Positions 41,061-51,583 of a stretch of 64,000 nucleotides of DNA are shown in pieces. Every line of letters starts with the position of its first letter. Positions within the stretch are counted from its first letter, which is position 1. The translations under genes were made by a program, and so were the position numbers. The DNA is taken from positions 806,001 through 870,000 of the forward strand of contig JAHQRK010000025.1 in the NCBI GenBank assembly GCA_019828595.1, given 5' to 3'. The notes beneath the pieces were generated by a model. It was not told the origin of the DNA, did no database searches, and was given only the letters and a program-made list of their open reading frames with translations. This stretch comes from Aphanomyces cochlioides. Lineage: Eukaryota > Oomycota > Saprolegniomycetes > Saprolegniales > Verrucalvaceae.

Positions 41061-41564
41061 TATGTGCCGGCAAGATTTGTCTGCACCCTAGTAGGACTCA
41101 GACTAACTATCAGCAGCAATTGAGCGCTGGCTCATGTTGTATTAGGAACGAATCGATTTCCGATAATATAGAGAGTTATGCCGTGCATTGAGCGCATATT
41201 TAAACGAAAACCTTCAAGTGCCGCCAGCAGCTCTCACGTCGGCGCTCATTAGAATCAAGTACGGATGGAACAATCAGCAGAAAGCCAAGCCAATGGTAGG
41301 TCTGACTTCGTCGACTGTGTCATACCAGTTCAGTATACTGTACTTCTCGACCCAAATAACTGAGTCAATTCTAAAATTTCTATCACCTAAATAATTTGTG
41401 TGATCAATACATCCACTCATGGAGATGTTTGTGTGGGCACATTATCTGCAATTTACACACTCTCGAAGTAATGTTTGGTCGAATTTGCTCGATTGAAGAC
41501 ATGCTGTCAGTCTCATTTCCATTCATGGCACGTGTCGACGCAGACAGATCAATTATAGTTTTGA
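41061..41564. other. intergenic stretch, decayed
   Basis: No intact gene. A plus-strand reading near 41450-41560 vaguely resembles the HLEAIAKYY region of the family but is too altered to call. The sequence from 41061 to 41125 repeats 38765-38830 (TGTCTGCACCCTAGTAGGAC versus TGTCTGGCCCACAAGTAGGA). Confidence 0.35.
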
Positions 41565-42262
41565 AAGAAGTCAGCCAAGTTGCGTGGCTTCAAAGGCATC
41601 AAGTGCATCACTTCAGTATTTAGATTTACGAGCAACTCAACGCCGTTGCATGATTACAACAAAACTGGTGGATGATTTACATAACTGGATTGCATCTCAA
41701 CCCGTTCGAAGCTTTCGAATGCATCGCTTTTCATGGGAAAAATCAAATCTCCGAACTAAAGTCAGTCTTGGCAAAACCAACGTTGGAGCAATTCCAAGGC
41801 AAAGAACTTTGCAAATAATTTCATGCCTCGTATGACCGTTGGTCTCGACGTCTCAGTTCGACATTTTCACTGAACTATGCCCGATGGGAAGATATCAACT
41901 CGCATCTCGACACATTGAACACTTACTTCTCTGTGTTTGGGCAATTACTCGAAACAAAATGCCAAATCTGGCTGGTTCAGCCAGTGTATTGCTCTGTTGA
42001 GTGTGCACAGACGATTCTTTGGCAAGTTCTCGTCCCGATTGTACAAGCCTCCAGAGTGCAAGAGCTCATCCTGAAAAATATCAAGTTTACACGTGACGAT
42101 GTCCTGACGCAGGTCAAGAACAATCAAAGATCGAACGACTAACACTGTACAGCGGTATTACGAGTCTCAGTGATGTCAAAGTCATTCTAGGAGCCTCGTC
42201 ACCTTCCCTAAAGGACTTAACGATCTCGCATACTCGTGGATTGTCCATCGGAAGTCTTGATT
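41565..42262 (+). pseudogene. F-box-like/LRR family relic on plus strand
   Basis: Blocks in order: EVSQVAWLQRHQ near 41570-41605, then directly ASSASLQYLDLRATQRRCMI and DLHNWIASQPVRSFRMHRFS near 41600-41730 (the region between is deleted), then FGQLLETKCQIWLVQPVYCS and ILWQVLVPIVQASRVQELIL near 41935-42080, then a shifted C-terminal SVMSKSF-type tail to 42262. Same subtype as 35770-36740 but on the opposite strand. The MITE at 42265 is inserted just behind it. Confidence 0.65.
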
Positions 42263-42264
42263 AA

Positions 42265-42906
42265 GGGTGCGTCTGGCAAAATTTCAAAATCAATATGCCA
42301 TTTTCAGCTCTCCAGTGATTAGTGGTGTTCGATTGAGATTGATTGTTTGATTGATGAAAGAATTAATAATTTCATTTTCGTCCAATAGTCTCTTTTCATC
42401 GAATTGTTGATATGAAGACCAACTTGATTGATTGCATGGTGATGTTTAGATGCTGCAGAATACCGACAAGCAGCGATAGTCTGCTTTGTCCAGGGACTTA
42501 AAGCTTGTTCACAATCTCCTGACACAGCTTTTCCATTAAGAGACCTGACTCCGATGAGCTTGGTTATCGATGGGAGCCGTTCATCAATAATCAATCTCTC
42601 TCATCAATCACTCTTGAGCCGTCAACGATTTTGTTGACGGCCCAACGTTTGATTGATGGAACAAAAAATACCTAGTTTCGACCAATAGAATTGATTTATT
42701 TAATTTTGCCATCAGAAGTGTTTTCATCAAGCAATTGAATACCACTACTAATAGTGGTGTTCAATTATCCCAACCAAAAATATTGGATTTGGTGCAAAAC
42801 TCTTTGAGATAAAGAAGTTCATATTTTGACCTCAATTATTGAATTTGGCCTCAAAATGGCATTTTGGGCCCATTTATTGTAATATTTTCGGTTGCCAGAG
42901 GGGCCC
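42265..42906. mobile_element. Tourist-like MITE carrying a nested second element
   Basis: Ends GGGTGCGTCTGGCAA (42265-42279) and TTGCCAGAGGGGCCC (42892-42906), with TAA directly outside both. The flanks of the interior match the copy at 2431-2868 in inverse orientation (for example CCAACCAAAAATATTGGATT at 42773). The middle, 42321-42746, is foreign and begins AGTGGTGTTCGATTG and ends CAATTGAATACCACT, so a second TIR element was inserted into the first. Confidence 0.75.
42321..42746. mobile_element. nested MITE (AGTGGTGTTCRATTG ends)
   Basis: The 15-bp ends AGTGGTGTTCGATTG and CAATTGAATACCACT are inverse repeats with two mismatches. A further partial copy of the end (ATAGTGGTGTTCAATTA) follows at 42750-42767. 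The interior is AT-rich with repeated TTGATTGATG motifs and no gene. The target duplication could not be settled. Confidence 0.6.
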
Positions 42907-43024
42907 TAAGAGAACTCGAAGCCTCAGTGCTCGGATTTTTAAATCCGAGAAATTTATCGACATGTATCAAAGGAGCGTTCAAGTCTGCCAGTGAGGACGT
43001 GGGCTTCACCTGGAAGCGCATTTC

Positions 43025-43549
43025 AGCTCGATTACTTTGAGGAAATACCTGTTGGCATAGTCGTGTAGACGAGTGAAATCTCTTCGACTCTAGTTTCGAT
43101 GAAGCGTCTGTTCTTCGGGAAATGTTTTTCAATTCGACGCATTCTTGTTCATTGAATGCCTCAGTCAAATCTGTTCCTCGCATGGTTATGGCGTAGCTCT
43201 TCAGTGATGGAGGTGCATCTGTGAGAATATATTTTGCTCCTTGGAAGGATACACCGTTCTGGAAAGTTAGCTCTTGAAGTATAGGCATATCCCAAATAAT
43301 ATGAGCCACTTCCACTGCATCCTCATTTGAGAGAGGATAAGGACCAAATTCCAACTTTGTCACTTTGGATTGCCGCAACGATGGTTCCAAGATTATGCAT
43401 AGTGGTTGATATCCGAATTCATGGGGCTCAATCACCTTGAATTGTTTGACTTTGGTTTCAAGCAACGGCAGAAATAAGCGAAGAAAGCCATCGAAATTGC
43501 TCCAATCCGAAAGTTCATCGGGATATCGCCCAAAAAATTCCCACGTCAT
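43025..43549 (-). pseudogene. F-box-like/LRR family, subfamily C, C-terminal half only
   Basis: Starts abruptly at MTWEFFGRYPDELSDWSNFD and continues DGFLRLFLPLLETKVKQFKV, SKVTKLEFGPYPLSNEDAVE, AKYILTDAPPSLKSYAITMR and CVELKNISRRTDAS. It closely matches 36842-37290 including the sequence after the gene. The open frame itself runs on through unrelated DNA into the MITE and ends at 42851. This is a duplication of about 520 bp that captured the 3' end of a C copy. Confidence 0.75.
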
Positions 43550-43839
43550 TGACGCCCACCAAAAATTACTAGAAGATCGTCGAGTGTATAATTCTTGTCT
43601 TCTACTTGGAAAGCAGAGGTTAAGCTTTATGAGTTTATCTCGTGCAAATATACACTATTGATGTACATTGCATTTTGCATGACTGCACCTTGTAAGCGTA
43701 GGTAAAGACGATTTGGAGTTCACAAGATTAGTCACGCAGTCACCGTTTTTGGAGCATTTCTATGAACAATAGAGTCCATGGTACAATGATAGCCAACGCT
43801 AACAAAGTGGCTCAATTCTCCATCAACCACTTGAATCTG
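43550..43839. other. junction region
   Basis: No gene seen. It separates the truncated C duplicate from the fragment at 43840; the sequence at 43550-43560 is the breakpoint of the duplication. Confidence 0.35.
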
Positions 43840-44061
43840 AAGTCTATCGGTTTATTGTATTCTACCATTACGATTAGAGTTACGGAAATATTTCTCGACA
43901 AAGCTCCAGCCTTAGTCAATGTAGTATCAATTCAATTCACAGGATTTGATCAGCTTGATGGTGAGTGGCAAGTATTGCAGAGTGCAACTGACCGACGGTG
44001 GATTCCTCGTGTTAAAAGGATGAAAGCTCTTTTAGCAACAGAGCTCAGTCTTTCACATTAA
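43840..44061 (+). pseudogene. F-box-like/LRR family, C-terminal fragment on plus strand
   Basis: The frame reads NLKSIGLLYSTITIRVTEIF, LDKAPALVNVVSIQFTGFDQ and LDGEWQVLQSATDRRWIPRV, the shape of the family C-terminus (APxSLKxxxI...W..L...ATDR.I). It ends at 44061, overlapping by a few bases the end of the minus-strand copy at 44045-45280, so the two are tail to tail. Confidence 0.5.
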
Positions 44062-45280
44062 AACGTATTCCACTTTCACGAGCCAATATTTGCAAATCAG
44101 CCAAACTCGGCGGATTACTCTTGATGTTAAAAACGCGCAGTGAAGGAGGGGCTCCCATAAGAATCGCTTTGGCATCACTGAGACGAAATCTACTTTCTCC
44201 AACAATTGTCACCTTTTCAAGTGTCGAGATATTGTGAATCGTTTGGGCCATTGGGTTGGAATCTGCATTCGTCGAATTGCAACCATCGATAGTCAAAATT
44301 TTCAATTGGGTTCGCTGCAGCAATGGAGTCACGGCCGTCCACATTTTGGAAAAGGAGACATTGTCAAGCAACACCAAGCTCAGTTCTCTGATTTCCGTAG
44401 CAATCAAATGTTGGAAGAGGCCGAAAAAGCCTGCTAAATTATCGTCCTCGACGTTGCTGCTGCCATAACCACCAGAATAGCTCAAAGTTAGGCGTCGATT
44501 GCTGCGATCGTAGACGGCTTCATAAGTCAGCAACGTTTCATCGTCTTCCTCGCAGAAATTGAAGACATCTAAGGTAGGATTTTTCAAAACAGCGCGTAGA
44601 GCTTCATCGCGTAGATTTGACGATTCTCATGCAAAGTGCCTCATTTGAAAAACTCGGACTGGACAAGATCGACTCCATGCAATAATGTCTTGGGCCATGT
44701 TTGCCGTAATCGTACAAAAGTTCTTCCTTAGCAAGTTGATTTCATTTGAAAGCTCCAGGTGGCGCAGACTTGAGCTCGACGCTGCAAATTGAAAGATAAT
44801 TCCTGCTATTCGAGGGTTTGAGTTGCTCCGGTTAAACACCTCCAAGTAAGGAAGGACTTGAAAGGCTTGGACAAGCTGATCATAGTCCAAGCGGTTCGTT
44901 AGCGATGTGATTCGAAAGGATTTCCATTCATTCAAGGAGTCAATGGGTCCATCCCACCTAATTGATGTCATCGGATGACCATGTTGACGAAACCACGTCA
45001 CGTCCGTATTCGAATTCACCGTCACTTGTGCATAGTACTTGACAATGCCTTCCACATGAGTGCAGGAAGCTGCCTCTAGTTTTGTCAGGCCCAGGCGAGG
45101 CCACAAGTGTTCGACGTGCCATTTGAGCTGGAAATGCAATTGCCACAAGGTTTCGAGAGGCCTTAGGACGTAGGCTGGACGAAGCGCTTGCAGGAGCGCT
45201 GCAACCGATGACCAGTCGGGGATCAGGAAAACAATCTTTACCAACAGGTCCTGTGGAAGCGACAGAGCGGCCGACGCCGT
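44045..45280 (-). pseudogene. F-box-like/LRR family copy with one nonsense codon and lost start
   Basis: The family start ALSLPQDLLVKIVFLIPDWS is in frame but preceded by TAG ACG ACG instead of an ATG. The reading continues ETLWQLHFQLKWHVEHLWPR, HVEGIVKYYAQVTVNSNTDV and SCPVRVFQMRHFA to a TGA at 44627-44629, where relatives have tryptophan (FxWES). It then continues ESSNLRDEALRAVLKNPTLD to AKAILMGAPPSLRVFNI and ends at 44045. Apart from these two sites the frame is clean over 1.2 kb. Confidence 0.8.
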
Positions 45281-45416
45281 CGTCTACAGATTGTGCAATC
45301 AGGTGACTTCTCTACCATGTCAAGATGAGGACCCAAAATTGTCACACACCATTTGCTGAATGCCACACCAAAATAAATTAAGAGGGAATACTTGAGAGGC
45401 GGGGGGATAGCGTATA
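45281..45416. other. spacer between LRR copy and mariner element
   Basis: Short AT-rich spacer with no feature; ends with the TA at 45415-45416 that flanks the mariner element. Confidence 0.4.
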
Positions 45417-47044
45417 CTTCCTCCGTTCTGATTTACTGTGGCCAAACCAAAATTTCATCTTTTCCGCTTTACTGTGGCCAAATCAGAAAATAGAGGAAAA
45501 TGATTGGATGAAACAACTTGAATGAAACTTAATTGGACAAAATCCCTGCATTTGCATGGCAAATCTTTTCTCCATCCCAAGGCGAAGGCAGTAGACGAAC
45601 AAGACACTTCCAATTCATCGCCACGCCTTTTGATGGCTTCTTTTCGCAAATGAGGCAGTTTGTATCTGTTGTCTCCGCTCAGTTCAATGACTAGACACAT
45701 CACACCTCGCAGAGTGTGAAAGACATCACTCAATTTGCCGGGCTTGAGATTGACAAAAGCATTCAACGTTGCGGTCACAACTTCGTCAATCGACTTGCTG
45801 AACGTCTTGTGTTGCAGATTTTGAATCGCACTAAAGAAGCCAAGGTCCAGGACGTTCAAGTCCGGACTGTTGGGAGGCTGTCGCAGCAAGTGAAACTTCC
45901 AGCCATCGGTAGATTGATTGAGTAGCGCAACTTCATTAATCCGTCGATGTCGAGAAGCATTGTGTTGTTGCAACCACACAGTCTTGTGAGGAAACATTTC
46001 ACGAATGGCAGGGATCACCTTTTGCAGAACAAATTCTTCATATAGCGCCGCATCAACACTGACACATTTTGTTTCGAGGGTGCCCGCGGGACGATTTCTT
46101 GAGTTGCGCTTGGCCGGGACTGTCTGAATGAAGGGCCAAATCCCAAGTCGTCCATCGAAGTAACAATTGCGCTCATAGTCCCAGCAAGGCTCAGAGACGG
46201 CAGCAAGAAGCATAACCTTTGTTATGAAGCGTTTGCTCTTGCATGAGCGCTTTGGTGCTTCTTCGCCTTTGCACAAGTAAACCACTCTTTTGTCGACCTC
46301 AGCGTTGAACCATTTTTCGTCTAAATGGACGATTTGCATCATTGGCTGGAATTGGATGGTTCCCATTGGGGTCGGTGACTGCTGAGTTGACATGGTTAAG
46401 GCAGAACTCCAAACGCTCGAGTTTGTTTTTGTCCGTCAAGAGAGGTTTCAGCCTGGTGGTTGTTCGTTTGATGACGGCTGCTTTGATGCCACGATGAAGC
46501 ACGCTCAAAGAGAGACCGGTGGCAGCAGAAATATCGCGCAGACAGGTGCGCTGGGGTAGTTTAAGCGCTCTCACCTTTGCGTCTACAGCAGCGGCAGTGT
46601 TGATTTCTTTTCTCCCGACACGTCCCGCCTTCTTGTTTTGCATGTCGCCCATCGTGAAGCCACGCCACACTTTGGAGATTGTCTTTCTGTGATACCCAAA
46701 ATGTTGGGATGCCATGACAAATGCCCCTTGCTTGGGCTTACCATTAACCACCCACTGCTGTAAGAACCGCACAACGGCCATCTTGTCGTCGTTGTTGAGC
46801 TCTCGGGACTTGATGGCTCCGTTTAAGACTTCTGTTGACATGGTGGAATGACTTGGACAATGACTTTCTCTAAACGAGGCGATTTCCCCTTCAAATCGTC
46901 GTTTTTATGTCTGCAGTCAATTGTAGGAAACCTCTATTTTTTAATGCACTTTCTAATGACATATTACTGCTTTCTTTTTATCAAGACATCGATTTTTAGG
47001 ATCGCTCCAAAGGTGTTTGGCCACAGTAAAGTGGAACAGAGTAG
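45417..47044. mobile_element. Tc1/mariner element, Stowaway-like ends
   Basis: The left end reads CTTCCTCCGTTCTGATTTAC and the right end, inverted, CTACTCTGTTCCACTTTACT; both continue TGTGGCCAAAC. TA lies directly outside both ends (45415-45416 and 47045-47046). The left terminus resembles the CTCCCTCCGTT consensus known for Stowaway MITEs and plant mariner-like elements. The element is 1628 bp and carries a broken transposase gene on the minus strand. Confidence 0.85.
45455..46841 (-). pseudogene. mariner-like transposase, frameshifted, second Asp changed
   Basis: From ATG at 46839-46841 the N-terminus has a helix-turn-helix region (FVMASQHFGYHRKTISKVWR, then LRDISAATGLSLSVLHRGI) and RLEFCLNHVNSAVTDPNG. 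Near 46380 the frame shifts by one and continues MMQIVHLDEKWFNAEVDKRV (first Asp). The second catalytic motif reads VWLQQHNASRHR, with CAC at 45962-45964 where QQDNA is expected, so Asp is His. The third is NSPDLNVLDLGFFSAI, about 38 residues on, as in DDxD-type mariners. Frameshift plus active-site change make it inactive. Confidence 0.85.
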
Positions 47045-47455
47045 TATGGAAAAAATGGAGCACCGAATTTTCGAATTTTTCATTTCGCCATATTGACCTC
47101 TGTAGTTTCGAGGGTTGATTGCACTTTAAATAAGAGAGCTAATTCTGTCTTCTAAGTCCGATAAGCCATCGGGACGATCGACAAATGAAATCTCAAAGTC
47201 GGCGATTTCGACCCTCACCGATCCGATTGAGTTGACCTATATGCAGATTTTCTTCTCCAAAGTTCTATTTAGACAAAATGTCCTTAATTATGGTAGAATG
47301 ATGGTAGTCAGTAAGGGAAAATCCTTGAATAAAGCCTGTGACGACAGCGAGAGTGGGTCTGACGCTTAGTACCCTAAAGTGTCGTTGGGTGTCGTTGGCC
47401 AAAGTACTACTTTAGATTATACTGAATACTTGTATGTTTCAGATGTTTTGTTGAC
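47045..47455. other. intergenic stretch
   Basis: No gene or repeat seen between the mariner element and the left long inverted repeat. Confidence 0.4.
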
Positions 47456-47722
47456 ATATCTTCGGAACTATTGAATCACAAATAAACGAGTGGGGTTTAT
47501 CTGAATACATTGTATGTAGGATTGACATGCATTAGTACCTCTGCATTCCTTTAAAATGTTCGTTATCCTCTCAGTCAAGGAGTCATTTTACCGTTTTAGA
47601 ATCTCAACCTTGTTGATCAAACTGCATTACGTTTGCAGACAAACTCAATTACTTTAGCTTGCAACTGAATAATAATGTTTTATCTTTAATCGAGTGCAAC
47701 ATCTCAAAGCTCCCTTTTGCGC
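47456..47722 (+). repeat. left long inverted repeat of MULE composite
   Basis: About 267 bp, matching 53942-54208 in inverse with only scattered differences (for example AATAAACGAG versus AATCAACGAG). Contains no gene. Confidence 0.8.
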
Positions 47723-48628
47723 GGTTTCAATTTCTGGATAAAAACACGAGAAATGACAAAAAGGAGACTTTTTGCTCAATGCAAAACTACATCGGAATGA
47801 GTCCTAGCTGAAACTTGATTCGCTCGTAGCTCGTTCATCTCGATAGCTATGACGATAATTCCTCGTTCTGTGTGCTTATATTTGTCTGTTCTATATGTCT
47901 TAATAGTAGCAGACCTCGTCTTGGCCAGGAGAAAAGTTGGTAGCTCGAAAATTTGCCAAAATTACCCCCTTGTCTAAAGAATTCTCTGTTAAAAACACAC
48001 AGGATAATCTGACGTTCACTCACGTTTGTATTAACAACACACAATGAAACTAATAATAAACATTGTCTCTGAATAACACATTAAGGCGTCTGAATGACAC
48101 ACAATTATTTGTGAACAACACATCAAAACTGCTGAAGTCCACACAAAGAAGCATGAACGGCACAAGGAAAAGAAAATTGGGATTGGGAAGTATCCTAGTA
48201 TGACACTAGTACTACTAATATAGTACATTACACACATCAAATTCTGTCACATGTGGTCCAAAAGAATGTACACCAAAAGAATGAGCTGCTGTCGCTGTTA
48301 CCCCTCCCTGGGACTTGGGTGGTGAGTGCTACCACATGTTAGGCTGAATTTTCACCCTATGTTTCACATATCATCCACCGGAATTATGGTTTCCCGAAGG
48401 TATCCATCCCAGAATGCGAAGTAACGTTGCACAACAGAAATATTACACCACGGTCGCGTTAGCAGTTCTGTGCTCATTCTACTGTTCCCCGTCAAATGTA
48501 CTACCCAAGCCGGGTTTTGAAACCCCGACCTATACGTAATTTGCTCGACGTCAAAACACCTGAGCAAATTTCCTTTGTCGAAATGAGGAACAGAAAATGT
48601 ATACTACAGCCCTCAATTTTGGAAACTA
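47723..48628. other. non-coding interior of composite, left part
   Basis: A repeated hexamer ACACAC/TGAATGACACAC-type pattern with ACACA boxes lies at 48000-48140 (AACACACA units about every 25-30 nt). No open frame worth calling. Confidence 0.35.
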
Positions 48629-49225
48629 CTACTCTGGTCCGCATTATGAGCAACATTTGGATTACACAGTATTTGACACATTTGTTTTTTGTATCCTTCA
48701 TTTGTGACACTGGGCACTATTTAGTGCCAACGTAGTTCATGAGAGCAAGATTGTCGTCAATAGCTGGTTGTTGGAGCTGTTAAGAGGTCTATTTAGCTTC
48801 ACATAGACGGTATACAACCCGTAGATCTGACAGGGTTCCTGTCTGATGATTAAATAGAGCTTGAGAAACTCAAACCTTACCATTTAACAGCGTTTGTGCT
48901 GTGATGAACGTATTGTGTTTCCGAGCGGCAATTCTAGCTTGACCACAATGTAGTACAAAGTGTGCTTTACTTAATTACTCTCTCTCATAAGTCTAAGCTT
49001 CGTCTATTTGATGGCGCACATCATAATCTACTGGTCGTCAAATTTTTGGAATTTTTACACTTCTGTCATTTCACAACCAGAACTCCGTTTGAAGATCAAA
49101 AAGTGTCCAATCAAAGCTCCTTTTCTGCTCTGTTTTATAAACCAATCAGCATCGATTTTACTGTAGAAACAGCCTTAATCCACCAATTATACCCCAAATG
49201 TTGCTGATATTATGGACCAGAGTAG
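48629..49225. mobile_element. Tc1/mariner-type MITE (CTACTCTGGTCCG family)
   Basis: Left end CTACTCTGGTCCGCATTATG and right end CATAATATGGACCAGAGTAG-like in inverse, with similarity extending about 40 bp (AGCAACATTTGG on both sides). TA flanks both ends (48627-48628, 49226-49227). Second member of the family found at 9321-9967. No coding capacity. Confidence 0.8.
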
Positions 49226-49661
49226 TATACAATATTATACGATATAAAATTTCCTCAGTTATTAATTATTACAGATCTAATTATAAGTAAGAAAAATATT
49301 TGAACCTATGAAACTTAATACATATTTAATTATACATTGTTGAGAATAATTGACTTTGAATATATAATTGTGTATCTGGGCTATATATAGTAATAAAACT
49401 GCAATACACATGGAGTTGAAACTGTTAGAATTGGTAGAACCGAATCTCTCAAGGTCGATGAAGCAGTCAAACTCCGACTTATACAAATTGAGCCCTCAGC
49501 TTAAAGCCAAAACAGACCAAGCTGTGGCATTACTACTGAAAAAATTGAAATTGCAGACGATACTGACATCTCTAACTATACTTTCCATTTTAAGTTGAAT
49601 GACTTCGTCGCTGCGTAAAAAGAGTTAAATGGACAACAAAATCATCACAAACAGACGCAAG
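49226..49661. other. AT-rich stretch
   Basis: Low-complexity AT-rich DNA. A plus-strand frame at 49368-49598 (LKLLELVEPNLSRSMKQSNS) is lysine/leucine-rich and not recognisable. Confidence 0.35.
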
Positions 49662-50276
49662 TTAGACAATTGGTTTGTGGACAGAAGGTATTAAACGAAT
49701 GTCTTGAACTTCCATTGGAGTCAATGCCATATCACCTTTAGCACGATAATCGGAGCTGTTTTTACGACTTTGTTTAAGAGTGTTCTTTACATCTGCTGTC
49801 AGACAAGGATTACCACGTCTCCATAACTGGGGTCGACCTGCATGTACTGTGCAGCCTTGAAATGATTTTTTTGACCAGAGATTCCTACAAGAGCTACAAG
49901 AATCTTCAAAATTCCCAAGATGATTGTGTCGAGCTGAGTGCAATGCCCCCAATGCAGACAAGCACTGATCCACATTACGAGGATCGTTCCATCCACCCAT
50001 AGAAAACATAAGTTGACCAAATACGTCTTTGCATTGTGTTGAGCAACCTTGACGCATAAAAGGTGAGCCGTGCGGTTGTCGTTTGAATCTAATGAAATCA
50101 ACAATCGATGCGGGTGCCACCGACGGGCAAAATGGCTCTGGGGGACGCTCAAGCAGAATCAATAGACTATCATAATCGCCAATCAGTGCGCAAAAGTAAT
50201 AAAGTCCACGCAAGTGTTTCTTGTAAGCAGCTATAGAGTTGGCCTCTAGAGGCGCAGAGCCAGTGAATGGCTTCAC
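49662..50276 (-). pseudogene. Crypton-like integrase, N-terminal half (inverted)
   Basis: Open frame from ATG at 50274-50276: ANSIAAYKKHLRGLYYFCAL, FCPSVAPASIVDFIRFKRQP, DVFGQLMFSMGGWNDPRNVD, QCLSALGALHSARH, GRPQLWRRGNPCLTADVKNT and YRAKGDMALTPMEVQDIRLI. This is the helical, Cys/His-containing N-terminal (core-binding) region of oomycete Crypton-type tyrosine recombinases. It points away from its own C-terminal half, which lies on the plus strand immediately to the right. About 40-50 residues normally between the halves are missing. Family role: element excision and integration. Confidence 0.65.
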
Positions 50277-51492
50277 TTCAGATGACTGTAAGGCGGATTA
50301 TGTTGTTGAATGCCTTGCATTTGAAGTACAGGGAAAGTCTGACGATGCACCTGTTACATTATCTTTCTGGGCAGATAATGACATGCCCACATTGTGCCCC
50401 ATCAGACATTTGCTTGTTTATGTTGGCGTTTGTGGAATTCAAAATGGCTTCTTGTTTCCTGGTTTGTCTGATGGTCACATTTCGTACGATGCATATCATG
50501 ATCAATTTCTGGATGTTGTTGGAAAAATTATTGTTCGCCCTGGCCCATTTGGAACTCACACATGCCGTAAGACAGCTTATCTGTTTGCTGTATGGGGTGG
50601 TGGAAATGAATCCGAAATGATGCAGTCAGCGAGACATAGGTCTGTGTCACAAGCTGTGAAATACAAGCGCGATGCAGTATATCTATTAAATTTGGCTTTA
50701 GCAAATGACACAAATCTAAAATCCGTCATATGCGCTTGGAAACCAATTTACTGTGCTGACGTACAAATGGGGCGGAGTATAAACACGGCTGGGCGAGCCA
50801 ATTATTTGCCGTTGCATGAGCTGGCATCAAAATTCTTGCTTACGCATTGCAAACTTGAGAACCCTGGTGAAGTGGGTCTTTTAAAAACAATTCAAGCTGC
50901 TGTGGCATTTCAACGAAACTCTACAACAAAAGAAGACATTATAAATGTATTGCAGCCTCATGTACCAGCAGAAGTTATTCAGCAAGTTGTTGGTCTTATA
51001 GAGCGGTATACACTAGAGTACAGGACATCTTCAGTACTGGACTCGCCAAATTGCCCATCACTTACAGATCAAACACCCAATTGCACAACACATATTGATC
51101 CACCACTTGATATTGTGTCTAGAACAGTGACTACCAATATGAGTACAAAGAGAAAGCGAACTGGCGTAGTTACTCAGTGCAGTCGTCGAGGTGGTCATGT
51201 TACTATAGATGGTCGAAAGAACCTCGCAAAAATGTCCCCTAGGTCCAAATTGAAATCGATTTTCCAGATGCATGACAACTTGCCAAATCAACGCAGTGAA
51301 CTAACTGAGTGTGACCGATCGTTTGCAGTGTCTACACTGGACCCTGTCGTTGCATGCTCGACCAAATACTTCGCTTCCAACCATCAGCACTTTCTTGAAG
51401 CATGGGGATCGTTGGCACATTCCAAGTTTGGGTCCAAGTGCTGCGACGGGAAGTCACCAGCGTGCAAACACACGAGCCATCCGAGAGTATGA
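50239..51492 (+). pseudogene. Crypton-like tyrosine recombinase, C-terminal catalytic half
   Basis: The family sequence begins near 50290 (VVECLAFEVQGKSDDAPVTL) and runs LCPIRHLLVYVGVCGIQNGF, GPFGTHTCRKTAYLFAVWGG, MMQSARHRSVSQAVKYKRDA. Visible active-site elements are the HxxR motif (HTCR), the following H in ARHRS and the tyrosine in KYKRD; the first arginine is probably the one in CPIRH. A C-terminal extension of about 240 residues with a basic patch (STKRKRTG) and Cys/His residues (KCCDGKSPACKHTSH) follows. The upstream half is inverted, so the gene cannot give one protein. First residues before 50290 are probably antisense to the N-terminal half. Confidence 0.65.
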
Positions 51493-51583
51493 AGTGTGTG
51501 AACCAGCTATTGGTCAAAGATCGACAGGATATAAGCCACTCAGATGCTTTCTACCATTTCTACCACGCCATAAAGGATGTGTA

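Noticed and set aside
48000..48140. regularly spaced ACACA motifs resembling a CRISPR-like array
   Set aside because: Repeats are very short and irregular, spacers are not unique units, and the setting is a eukaryotic transposon.
50239..50290. bidirectional promoter between two divergent Crypton-like genes
   Set aside because: The two frames overlap and are complementary halves of one gene, so an inversion explains the head-to-head layout better.
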